A stretch of DNA of 64,000 nucleotides from Ophiostoma sp. CBS 140.51. Taxonomy: Eukaryota > Ascomycota > Sordariomycetes > Ophiostomatales > Ophiostomataceae. This document shows positions 10,574-22,276 of this stretch, piece after piece; position 1 is the first letter of the stretch; the number at the start of each line of letters is the position of its first letter. The DNA is taken from the NCBI GenBank assembly GCA_029298735.1, contig JANSLP010000040.1, forward strand, positions 108,912 to 172,911, read 5' to 3'. Both the position numbers and the translations under genes were made by a program. The notes under the pieces are model-generated. The model did not search any database. It was not told the DNA's origin and saw only the letters and a list, made by a program, of their open reading frames with translations.

Positions 10574-12487
10574 ATGCGTAGCGCTCTTGTCTCGCTGGCG
10601 GCCACGGCCTTAATGGTCGCCGGTGCGTCGGCAGGCCGCATGCTCGACGCCAGTGTGGCTGCAGACCGCGCTGCCAGCGACAACACCACATACGACTACA
10701 TTGTCATTGGTAGTGGTCCCGGTGGTGGACCTCTGGCCTGTGATCTGGCCCGTGCTGGCTACTCGACACTTCTCATTGAAGCCGGTGATGATCAGGGCGA
10801 CAACCCGATCTACTCGGAGCTCGGCAACTTCAACATTGCTGGCAACGACCCGGACTCGCGCTGGGACTTCTGGGCCAAGCACTCGGACGACCCTGTGCGC
10901 GAAAAGGAGTTTGCTCACTACACCTACCGCACAACCAACGGCTCCTTTTATGTCGGTACTGAGCCGCCCGCAGGTGCTACTCCCCTGGGCATTCAGTACC
11001 CTCGTGCTGGTACCCTTGGTGGTTGCGCTATGCACAACGGCGGTGTCTGCTCGCTGCCCCAGGACGACGACTGGAACATTGTCGTCAACATGACCGGTGA
11101 CACTAGCTGGGAAGCTCCCAAGATGCGCCAGTACCTCGTCAAGGTCGAAAAGAACCAGTACCTGCCTACGGGCACAGAGGGTCACGGCTTTGACGGCTGG
11201 CTGGCGACAGCTGTGCAGCCAGCCCGCTGGGCACGCGACAACAAGCTTCCTGCCACGCGCGTTCTCAAGAAGATGGCCGAGCTGACGGGCCAGAATGTCA
11301 GCGACGTTGCCAACCTTGTCAACAAGGACATTCTGGGCGATTACCCCAACAAGGACACCCAAACGAGCTTCTACAACATGGCCCAGCACGAGGATAAGGG
11401 CGGCAAGCGGTCGAGCCCAAACAACTACATCAAGGCGACGCTCAAAGACCCCAAGAACTACCCGCTGACAGTGCGCCTCAACACTCTAGCGACCCGTGTG
11501 CTTTTCGACCAGGCTTCCAACTCGACCAAACGCGCGGCCGGTGCTGCCACTGCTGCTCTTCCTGTTGCCCACGGTGTCGAGATCATGTCGGGCCCCTCGC
11601 TGTATGGTGCTGATCCTCGCCACACCAATGCCAATGTCACCAAGAAGGGCCCCGTCTCGAAAGTCTGGGCTCGCCGTGAGGTCATTGTCTCTGGCGGTGC
11701 CTTCAACAGTCCCCAAATTCTCAAGCTTAGTGGTGTCGGCCCGGCTGATGAGCTGACCAAGCTCAAGATCCCCGTCGTCAAGGACCTTCCTGGTGTTGGT
11801 GAGCGTCTCGCCGACAACTATGAGGGCAGTCTGCTCGCTGTCGGCCAACAGCCCGTCGGTGGCGGCGTCATCACCCTCATGTTCAAGACACCCAATGCTG
11901 ACGGGCCCAACCGTAACATCTTTACCTGGTGCGGTGCCTTTTCGTTCGAGGGCTTCTGGCCCGGGTTCCCGACCGACTACGGCCCGAACGAGTATGAGTG
12001 CGCCATGGTCCACATCAACCCGCACAGCCAGGCCGGTACTGTCAAGCTCGCCTCGGCCGACCCCCAGGTTCCGCCCGATATCAACTTCAACTTCTTCCTC
12101 AACAACGGCACTGAGGATCTCCAGCACCTGGCCGACGCCGCCAACCTGCTTCGTAAAGCCTGGCAGGCTGCCGGCGACCCTGTCCTGCCCTTTGACGAGC
12201 ACCATCCTTGCCCTGGCACCGGAGCGGGCAACTGTACTGACGAAGCCGAACGTGCCTTGCTCAAGACCCAGGCATACTCTCACCATGCCAGTAGCTCCTG
12301 TGCCATTGGCAGCGACACTGACCCGCTGGCCGTGCTTGACTCCAAGTTCCGTGTCCGTGGTGTCCAGGGCCTGCGTGTCGTTGATGCTTCTGCCTTCCCG
12401 CGTGTGCCGGGTGCGTTCCCTGTGCTTCCGACGATTATGCTGTCGGCCAAGGCAGCCGAGGACATTCTGGCCGATGCCAAGAAGTAA
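10574..12487 (+). CDS. secreted GMC-family FAD oxidoreductase
   Basis: Single exon, 637 residues from the ATG at 10574; this start gives a clean signal peptide (MRSALVSLAATALMVAGASA) and an in-frame ATG 36 nt upstream does not. The ADP-binding motif GSGPGGG is near residue 43, followed by LLIEAGD. GMC signature 1 is near PRAGTLGGCAMHN and signature 2 near GAFNSPQILKLSGVGP. The C-terminal active-site region begins YSHHASSSC (His at about 570-571). The family oxidises alcohols, sugars or cyclic polyols with FAD; this subgroup resembles fungal aryl-alcohol or choline-dehydrogenase-like enzymes, substrate unknown. The place where a second catalytic His/Asn is usually found reads PGAFPVLPT, with Phe at the likely site. 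It converges on the ABC transporter, 275 bp away. Confidence 0.93.
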   Translation: MRSALVSLAATALMVAGASAGRMLDASVAADRAASDNTTYDYIVIGSGPGGGPLACDLARAGYSTLLIEAGDDQGDNPIYSELGNFNIAGNDPDSRWDFWAKHSDDPVREKEFAHYTYRTTNGSFYVGTEPPAGATPLGIQYPRAGTLGGCAMHNGGVCSLPQDDDWNIVVNMTGDTSWEAPKMRQYLVKVEKNQYLPTGTEGHGFDGWLATAVQPARWARDNKLPATRVLKKMAELTGQNVSDVANLVNKDILGDYPNKDTQTSFYNMAQHEDKGGKRSSPNNYIKATLKDPKNYPLTVRLNTLATRVLFDQASNSTKRAAGAATAALPVAHGVEIMSGPSLYGADPRHTNANVTKKGPVSKVWARREVIVSGGAFNSPQILKLSGVGPADELTKLKIPVVKDLPGVGERLADNYEGSLLAVGQQPVGGGVITLMFKTPNADGPNRNIFTWCGAFSFEGFWPGFPTDYGPNEYECAMVHINPHSQAGTVKLASADPQVPPDINFNFFLNNGTEDLQHLADAANLLRKAWQAAGDPVLPFDEHHPCPGTGAGNCTDEAERALLKTQAYSHHASSSCAIGSDTDPLAVLDSKFRVRGVQGLRVVDASAFPRVPGAFPVLPTIMLSAKAAEDILADAKK

Positions 12488-12762
12488 AGAGATCGAGTTT
12501 GAAGGCCGGTGGGTGTGGATGTTGTAAAGGATATGTTGTAAATAAAAGTAAATAAATACATTATTTGTTTCAAAAATATGGACTTATTAAGTTGGGAATG
12601 ATTCAAAAATTAAAGGCTCGACGGTATCAGATCGTATTCAAAAAAAGAAAAGAAAAAAGAAAAGAAACACACGCTATCTACTGTCATCAAAAGAGATGAA
12701 AGAATCAACAGGGTAGTGCTATGCTCAAATGAATGTCATTGTCTGCCACCACTTCCACTCGA

Positions 12763-15700
12763 TCACGCTTCCTGAAGATCCCACAGCGTTTTGAACATGC
12801 TGTCACGCTCCAGCAGCGCTTTGGGCGAGTCGTACTCCATCGCCCGGCCCTCTTGAAGGACAAGCACCTTATCAAACTCGGCCACTGTCCGCAGCCGGTG
12901 CGCCACCACGATAGCCGTCCACCCCGTAAAGTCCTCTTGGATCAGCTTGTCCACAAAAGCTTCCGTTTCTCGGTCCAGACTACTCGTCGCCTCGTCCAAC
13001 AACAGCACCCGGCTCTTGCGTGTCAGTGCCCTCGCCAGGCAGAACAGCTGTCGCTGGCCGGCACTCAGCCAGTCCGTGTCGAGATCGGCGTCCAGGCCGC
13101 CCTTTTCGTCAATTATCGCTCGAAGATTCGTCTTGTCTAGGACTGCCAATAGTTCGGCATCGGTGGCCTTCGTAAGAGGGTCGAGGTTGTACCGCACGGT
13201 GCCGGCCAAAAACATCGGGTCTTGTGGCAGCGCCACAAGCGACTCGCGCAGCGCGTTGAGGTTGAGCCGACCCGTCTCGATGCCGTCAATCTCGATCTGA
13301 CCCTGTGATGGGGAGTACAGCCGCAGCAGTAGCGAGATGAGTGTCGACTTTCCGCTACCGGACCGACCACAGATGGCCACCTTCTCACCAGGCTGGATCT
13401 CGAGATTAATGTTTTCGAGAACAACCCGGTCGCCGTACTTGGCCTCCAGATTTTGCACGCTGACCGCACCACGGGATGGCCACTGCGGAGGCGGCATGTC
13501 GGGACCGTCCTCTTCGCGTGGCGTATCATTGGCAAACTCGTTGACACGCGTAATGGCACCGAGACTCGTTTCCAGCTGTGTCCACATCTGGATCAGCATG
13601 CTGAGCGTCATGCCGATACCCATAACACTGGTCAAGGCCACACCCAGGAGACCAGGGCTGATTTGGCTACGGAGACCGACAGCAAGGCCAATAACAATAA
13701 CTGCCATGGCAGCCACAATCAAGTTGAGGACAAGTGACAGCCACCGCTGAATGCAGTACAGTAGGTAGTACGGCTTTTGCGACTCGTTTAGGCGGCGTAG
13801 GTTCTCGCTCTCTGCATCTCTAGTCCAGCCATAAGCACGGAGTGCAGTCAGACCCGAGAACGAGGCGATAAAGTCCGAGTAGAGCGGTGATTTTGCCTCG
13901 AGGTCCAGCAGACGCATCTGGCGAGATGTTCGCAGATAAAACTTTTGCACACAGTACAGCACCACAAGGAGAACGGGAACGATGATACCGAGATAGCCCG
14001 ATGCCACACACGTCAGAACGATCTGGGAGATGGCACTGATAGCCTCTGGGAGGGTTGTTAGTACCGTCCACGGCTAGGAATGGGAAAGCTAGAGATAAAC
14101 ATACGAGCGTAGCACATCATAAACGACATTGGAAGTGGCATGTCGACGAGGGTCATATCTTGACTGAACCTGTGGGGAGTTAGTGTTTGCCATCAACAGT
14201 ACACACGAGAGTAGTTGGCTTGACTTACCGGTTGACGATCTCACCGGCGTCTGTAGCAACGAAGTATGACAACGGAGCACTGGAAATGTTAGTAAATGCA
14301 CTCGTGAGTATGATACTTGGATGGACCTACTGCATGGCAGCGACGAGAATCTTCCTATGGAGAACTTTGGCTGAGTGAGGTACGATGACAACCATGAATG
14401 TCCAGAACTCGGCGGCCATGAAAGCAACGTTCAAGACACCAAAGAGAACGTAGATTCCGACATAGTATCCGACGCGGCTGTCGGGGTGCTCCTCGTTGGA
14501 CGCTGTCCAGATGTTGAGCCAGAGTGCTGTTGACGTGCGTTAGTACCAATGTGAAATCCAAGAAAAGTAATAATCGAGAATAGAATACGCACGCTGAGCA
14601 GTCCGGAAGCCAATGTTGCAAATGGTAAACGCGGCGTACAGAGCAAACGCCTTGCCACCGAGAGACTTAAGGTACGAAAACATAGCGTCGGCGTTCCGCT
14701 TTCCACGAGAGGCGCTGTCGGGAGGTCCGGCACCAGGAGGGCCACCAGCACCAGGTGGCTTGCGGCCCATAGCTTTGGCAGAAACAATGCGCTCGATGAC
14801 AGCCTCCTTTTCCTTGAGCTCTGTCTCCACGTCCAGGGCGTCGCTGATCGCAGCAGCGTCCATGGCAGACTTCTTTAGACCCAGGGCAGAGACGAAGCCT
14901 TCATTCGAGTTAAGGTGGTCGAAGCTGCCGCGCTCCGTGATGCGGCCACCCTCGTCGAGGACAATAATGTGGTCGGCATGTGGCAGGAGTTGGACTGGAT
15001 GGTCAGTACACTGTTCAGTGATGAAGGCAGAATGGGTCGACTTACTATTATGTGTGGCGAGAATGACAGACGTCCTATTCTTCCTCAAAAGACCTTCTGG
15101 ACCAAGAGTAGCGGTAAAACATTTCGAGTAAGTATCGGCATCGAGACCCTTGAGAATATCGTCAAGGATGACGATGGGCTTGCGGTTGTAAACAGCGCGG
15201 GCCAAAGCCTGGTGTCGTTAGCATTAATGGCCCAAAGTTTAGGAGAAGAGAGGATATCCACACAACACTTACCACGCGTTGCTTTTGACCACCACTAAGT
15301 GAGACACCCTTGCTGCCAATAATGGTGTCGTCTCGTTTCGGAAACTGTTCAATGTCTTCAACCAACTGGCAAGCATGTATGACCTTTTCGTAAAACTCTT
15401 CATTGTAAGGCTCGAATGCAAGCACATTTTCCTTGATCGATCGGTTGAGCAGCCAGGCGTCCTGGTCGCAATACGCCACCTCTTCGGGAATGGTAAACTC
15501 GACTGAACCCTTGAACTTGCGGCATTCACTGATGAGCGCTTTGAGTAGTGTTGATTTGCCAGAAGCCACGGGACCGATAACGAGTGTCAGGTCGCCAGGC
15601 ATAATGTCAATGTCGACGTCGTTGAGTACTGGCGGCGTGTCCTCCTTCCAGCCGAAAGTGCCGTCGCGAACCTTGATCCACGGCTGCTTTTCCTTGCCGG

Positions 15701-17696
15701 CTGACTTCTCTGACGCATTGTCCGTGCCCAGGACAGTCGAGTCGCGGGTGGTGAATGAGCCAGAATCAGAACGTGGCAACAAGATGCGGTAATCCTCGCG
15801 CTTCTCTTTCATCAAAAAGGCCTGTATGCGATCTAGACATGCGAGAGCCGAGGCCAGGTTTGTCCAAGCCGTCGTGATGGTCATGACGGGCATGATGAGC
15901 ACATTGAGCACACTCAATGCAGTGAAAGCCTTGGCAACGCCAAATTGTCCGCTGCCTGACACCTTCTGCACAATGGCGTACACAGCAAACGTCACGGCCG
16001 GCATGAGAAGCGACGGGGCGACACCGAGAAGCAGGTTCCACACCTGAATCTTCCGAAACGCAGTTGACTGTTGTAGCTCGTAGTCACGGAGGGCCTGGAT
16101 CTGCTGCTCGGCCTTGTCGTTGAGACCAGCGACCTTGACACCCTTCATGGAGCCGACAATATCGGATGTGATGCCAACACGCTTCTGGATGGCTGCCATC
16201 CAGCGACGCTGACGAGGTGGGATCAGCTTGCCTAATCGTGCGGCAACGATACCACAGAGAAGACACAAAATTATTGGAGCAATGCAACTGCCGCCCAGCT
16301 CGCTTCCAAGAATACCGAGCGCAATACCTAGTTGCACGACACTCGGGCCCAAGTCAACGATGTTGAATGTCGTGAACGTGATGCGGTCTACATCGGTGCT
16401 CATGAGCGAAAGAGCAGCCGATGAGTTGCCCGTTTCGGCCCGGATGGTCAACATGTTCTTGTAAATGATGGTGACCAGTGCACCTCGGATCTTGGCCATG
16501 GTACGGAAGGCCACATGCATGTACCAACGGGTGGTCAACTGTAAATGTTAGAGAGTGGAACATAGTTATGAAATACATAAGGGGGAACACAATACATACA
16601 GCAACCCCAAGGTATACTATAGCATAGGCGCCGATGAGGCCATAACCGTAGCTCTTTGCTAAGGCGGCATTGTCTATGTAGTTGATGGCGGCGCTCACGA
16701 GATATGGCTGGGCCAGACTAAGACCCATCAGGCCGACACGGGGAACAAAGGCCATAGCCAGCTCAGGGGCAAATGTACTGAGGGCAGCATACGTCAAGCA
16801 ATGCTTGCGTTTGTAGTTTGCTGCATCGTGTAAGTGAGTGGCAGCTAAAGGTACACAAATGGCATGAGGGAAAGTATTGTCGTACCTTTTAGCCAATGGC
16901 TTTGTAGACGGTCATACAAAGTTTGGCCACGAAGTCCATCGTCGACAGGGTACAAATCATCCATCGTGAGGTTGCGCTTGTAACCTTGGAAAAAGAGCGG
17001 ATTCAGCCACGTGAAGAACGTGTCTCCAAAGACGCCCTGGATCTCTTCAGGGGAGATCCTCTTGTCGGCCATGGTGGAGTGGCTGTATTTGTGTATCGAC
17101 TCAATAAATATCAGAAGCACCTTGAGGCCGAATGCAGCCGAGAATATCGGGGCCACCGTTGCGTTGTCTGGGAGCATCCATTGTGTGCGGATGCGTGGCA
17201 GGTCGCAGAATATGGAAAAGAAGAGAAACACCTGGATGAGGTAGGAAGGGCGTAGAGAACGAACATGTTCGAGATCCGCGAGCACAATCAAAACGACTGT
17301 TGTGCACAAGCTCACGATACTTGACGCAAGTGTTGTGTGCGTATGGAAGCCTTTGTTAGTGCCAAGAAGGACGACGATGGCCAGTTGTACGCCTGCCAAG
17401 GCTGTAAATGACAACTGAAGCGTGTTAGTGATGATCTGGGAGGGGGAACAGAATGTATCTTGAGCGGGCACGAGGTACCGCCTTACCAACTTGACGGCTC
17501 GCAAAAACGGCCAACGGACAACAGTATCGCTCTTGAAAAGGTAGAATATGCGAACTAAGGACAGCAATAAAGCAATTCCGCTGGGAGCAATACAGAGGAT
17601 AGAGTCTTCGAACGTGAGCGTGAAGTCGAAGCTGTAGCAGTCTGGCCCTGGCGTCAAGACGGGGCCAAAGCTCCCGTCATTACCACAGCGGACCAT
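12763..17696 (-). CDS. ABCC-type (MRP) multidrug/conjugate ABC transporter
   Basis: Ten exons, read from the minus strand: 17696-17487, 17435-16886, 16820-16600, 16538-15273, 15208-15046, 14994-14593, 14526-14331, 14279-14229, 14169-14105 and 14045-12763. All joins preserve phase and give 1468 residues, the normal ABCC length. The layout is TMD0, TMD1, NBD1, TMD2, NBD2. NBD1 has Walker A GPVASGKST (about residue 650), signature LSGGQKQR and Walker B IVILDD, with Asp where the catalytic Glu normally sits, as in many ABCC proteins. NBD2 has Walker A GRSGSGKST (about 1270), signature LSAGQRQL, Walker B VLLLDEATSSLD and an H-loop IVVAHR. It should export amphipathic compounds or conjugates at the plasma or vacuolar membrane. 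The first intron (17486-17436, 51 nt) keeps the frame open and is the least certain join. Confidence 0.93.
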
Positions 17697-20600
17697 GACC
17701 GCAAAGTCGGAAAGCTGCAGTGATGATCTTTCTTGACCACGCCCAGTTGATCTGCCGTATATGGATGTTCAAGGATGGAGGACTGGTAAGAACGAGCTGA
17801 GATTGGCTTCCAGAAACAAAGAATGCTTCAAATAAATTGCAACGATGGCATGAAATAAGTAATAAGAGATACCGGACGAGGGAACGAATCAATAAAAAGC
17901 AGAAAGTTCCAAGATGGGAAGATGAAGCGAGCTATATGAAGAGATATCAGGGCGTAGCAGTTGTTTGGGTAAGTCTCAAGGTCTCGAATGCTGCGTGTCA
18001 AAAGGGCCCCAAAAGTGATATGAGAGCAAATATGAGACGGCTCCGGAGAAAAGTCGAGATCGACGGGCGACGGGACTCAAACGTCCGATGCCATGCGACA
18101 GAAGACGTGGCTCAGTTGAAGAAAGTATGGTTGAGAAACGGGGATAAGGTACGGTGACGATGCAGAGAGACTCAGATGTGGCCGACGTTGGTGTTGACGA
18201 CCAATACTGAAGTACCGGCATGAAACTATGGGGTCTGGTGTCTGCTGGTTTGTCGTTTGCCGTCTGTCTTTCTGTCTGCCGCCTTTCTTCTCATCGAACT
18301 TCTCTTGTTTTTGGTTCGGGTATGTTTAAAATCCGTGAGAGTGTCTTGTTCTCAAAGCGTCTCGGCGCGGCACAATAAGCGACGGGTGTGATCTGACCCT
18401 GGATAATCGAAGCAGGCCACGATACCTGTAGTTCTGCCGATATGCATTGTCGTCTCGCAAATCGAGGAAGACCTGTGTTCTCAAACGGGTAGAGGTGCGT
18501 GCCAATGGGCAGGAATCATTGCATGCGAAAGAAAAGAACGGGACGTGTCGTGCTTTTCGGGGAGGCTACGATGCGGCAGAAAGGGGGCGAAATGCTGAGA
18601 CAGGTCGACTGGAGACAGACAGCATAAAGGCAGGCACGACACGACATCTAACTCGTAAAACCAAAACGGCAAGAGCATACGAGAAGCAGTAGCAAAAATG
18701 AGCAGGCAGGATTTTAATTTTGACCAGACCGGCAGGAGCAGAGAAACGGGTTACGGAACACCGTTTCGACGCACCCCGATCGGTGCAGAAGGTGCGTGTG
18801 TGTGTGGCACACGGCAGCAGCAGCGCTTTGCAAAGCAGGGAAAGCGCCACTGTGCGGCGACTTTTTTGTTCAGAAAACATCAAAAGTAATACCACCACGT
18901 CGGTGTCCGACTGCTGCCGTTTCCCGACAGACAGGGAAGTGGCGATTGAGGGTATCACTAGCGGGGGGAAGGAGAAGCTTCGTTGCTGCCTGTAACATTT
19001 TTGTATTGCTCGTTCTAGAGAAGGAGCAACCTGAGCCAGCACCCGAGCCACCGTCTTGGATGCGAGATACGAGGCTAGCGGAGCGAGGTGTGAGCTGTGA
19101 TGCCCCGTGGTCTTTCCTAATTAGTACCAATGTCGCGACTCTGGATCGCACTTGCTAGCAGTCGTGAGAACGCTGTTTTAACGTCAATTTCAGCTCCCCG
19201 TTGTTCTTTCCCCTTAATTTCTTTAGCTAAATACCGGACACTTGTTCCAAGATATGATCACTCATTTCGCGACTCTACCGAGAAAGAGAAACGAAGGGCA
19301 GAGAAAAGACAGTGAAAGGCTCCATCTGTGCCGTAGACTATGTTGCCTATCGACTATCTGTCACAATTGCCGACACGTCGACGAAATTCAACAAAAAAAA
19401 ATTAGACATCAAAAGCGGGATGTGTCAGAAGGAGGTGTATATTGGAGGGTAGAGCTGGACGAATAACGAGGAACGACTGGAAAGGACCCACCATCTCACC
19501 TTTCAATCGCTGGAGGCACAGAGGCCCAAAGTTGCCATATAAAACCACAGAAAATTCAGAGTCTCTGGCCTCTTCCCACTTCCTAGACATATCTTTCTGA
19601 CAGGATGAAGCCATGCGCAAAAAAACAGCAAACAATCGCCAGGGCCTGGTACCTCCACGTTTGCTCAGAAGAGTGACCGCCGTCTCGCCAGACTGCCCAA
19701 TGACACGTCTCGTATTTGACCATGTTGTGTGAGTGGATTCTCCCTGGAATGGGCAGAGGGCTACGCTGTGACGGTGTTGAGAGATGGCGGTAGCCTAGGC
19801 GGTGTGTGGAGCTGGCAAACGGACTGCATGCACCGGGAGCCAGACTTGCCTCTGGAGTTGAAGGAAGCATCCGAACGTTCAAAGGAAAACAATTGATCTT
19901 GTTCAAAACACTCCACAATGTCCCATCCTATCTGATCACTTCACGATATTGTGAATGACTGACAAAGCATGACCTAGCGAGCAAACACATTTGAATTTCC
20001 ACCCCCACAATGCGGCTCTCGGAATGCCTGTTTCATCTGTTCTACCAGATCGTCATTGAGAAGAGCCTCTTCACAACGTCACACACAATCTAGCTGTCTC
20101 TTTAGCCTGAACAACACAGAAACGCAAAAGGTGATCGCTAGAACACCCTCAATTTGCTGCGATTTCCAGTTTCTCGGTCAGGCATTGAGAGAAATTAAGA
20201 GCTTTACCACTTCTAACCAGGCACCCGTTTCTCTGTCCAGTTGCCTTACATACACAAAACGGCAAAAACGAAGCCAAATTTCGAAAGACGCCCTCAGAGA
20301 CAGTGCGCCACACACCATAACTGCGTTGCATTGCTAGCCGTGTCGCCCACTTTCATTGCGGCGTCAGGTTCAATGCCATCTGCCGTTGTGAGCGCCCGCC
20401 TTCTTCCTGCGCAGAATAAATTAGGGATCGCCTTGTCGTGATGCCTTTAGTCTTCCCATCGCCAGTTGTTTCCGTCTCGTCGCTGTTTCCTCATCGATGT
20501 TGCAGATACGAACACAACATGGCCCCTAACCCCGTCCAAAGAGCACACGACACTGTTTATCTCCTATTTTATTCTCCGGCCTCTGGGCCGCCCCTAGCTT

Positions 20601-22276
20601 TGGCCGAGCATCGTAGCGCACGGTATTACAACCTGGCACACTGTCTCCAACATCCCGTCTCTCGACTTTCTCATAGTCAGCATAAGCAGGCTGCCGAACA
20701 GGCCCCGATGCCGGGTCCTTGAAAAGGCCGCCAGCAGAGGACTGTGAATGTCGGAACTTGTTAAATGCCGACGGAGTCTGGCAGTAACACAAAACTTCAA
20801 ATTCAAAGAAGACAGCAATGAACAGCATCTGTGAGTCACTGTAAATTTACCACAGTGTCTGCATGTTCAACTCTCCTTCATCTCGTCCTCTATTTTGAGT
20901 CCATTTTTTGTCATATTGCAAACATTTTGGTCGCATTCCTGCGACAGAGAAAATGCAGGCTAAATTCTCGCATATGCCGGGCATGATATGTGTCCGATCT
21001 GGATCCGGCCTTTTCATTGCAACGAGTAGAGAGAGGTCACAAATTACAATAGAACTGTGGTAATTTCTGACTTGAACGCTGGCTCGAAGGCTTCAAGCAA
21101 AGGATCAGAAGACAGGCCACAGACGAGCTCGTCGGAAACGGACCCCAAGCCCAAACAACCAGTGAAGCGTGACAATGCTCGAGAAATTCTTTCAAGTGAA
21201 CCGAATTCGACATGAAGAAGTGGGGTCTTGAAGGGATACTCGCGGTGGCTGCTAGGCACAGGCAATACGATTGATTCGACAGTTGTTCATTTGTGCGGCA
21301 TCTTTTCTTTGTTCTATTCCAATGTCTGTTGCATCCCGGTCACCCCTGGTTGCAACTGAAAATGTTGGCTGGCTGTGATGCATGAAGACGACAAAAAACC
21401 AACGAATCCAACAGATTAAACACGTAACTATCTAAAACTGTCGCTCGCCGAGCCGCATTTCTATTCCAAGAAAGGTGCAACCTGCGGTAACCTAATCCGG
21501 GCGAAATTGTGACCATTTTGATCCCAATCTCGAAATCTTTGGAGTCCGTAGTGATGTTCCTCGCATTCCGCATTTCTCTGAGATCTATCTTGATTTTGGT
21601 GTCTGTGTTTTGTTTTTCTATCCACAAAATTAATAACAACCTTGTCATGGGAAGAGTTTCTTATTTCGTCAGCAAAAACCACAATACCGCGGGGCGGGGG
21701 GAGGGGGAGGGAGAAAAAAAAAGACATGTCGACTTGGCCAACTCTTGGTGACTCTGATCATTATTTTAATCAATGCGTTTTATCTTCACGCTGGAAAATC
21801 AAAGCCGACTTCATCCTGTACATTGGGGATGCAGTCAGTAGCATCCAAAGCCAACAGCGACTTCCAAACTAGGAAAATAGGTGAGCACCAGGATGGCGCT
21901 TGATGTAGAATGAATAACATTTCCTTTTATCGCGCCTGGCTTTGTCGACGTTCCCGGGTGCCTTGGATATGCCAGCGCGCTGCGAACTCTTTGTTTCTTG
22001 TGGGATCCTGGGAAAAATAAACGCTCTCTCTTCGTCTCATATCCATGCCATCTCCTTTTCCCAACTCCCCTGTCAAGCAGATCTCTATTCACCTCCAAGT
22101 CATTTCTCCCCTTCTATCTACCGGGCGTGGATTTTCGTTTTTGTCCATCCCTCTTTTCTACATCTTCCAGCGTTCTCTCTCGCAACTTGACCACAAACGA
22201 CAAAACATCACAGTCGCATGGCACACGAAAACACTGCAGCGAGATACGCCTAAGCGTTGCTTCCACAGTCGCAGCC
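17697..22276. other. 4.6-kb gene-poor stretch
   Basis: No frame here has a convincing start, codon use, motif or splice partner. The longest (minus strand 18566-19051) is compositionally random. The first few hundred bases hold the transporter's leader and promoter. No tRNA, terminal repeat or transposase remnant was recognised. Decayed sequence is possible given the kinase-like relic that follows. Confidence 0.45.

Noticed and set aside
18566..19051. 161-codon minus-strand frame
   Set aside because: Random composition, no homology cue, no splice partner and no promoter signal.
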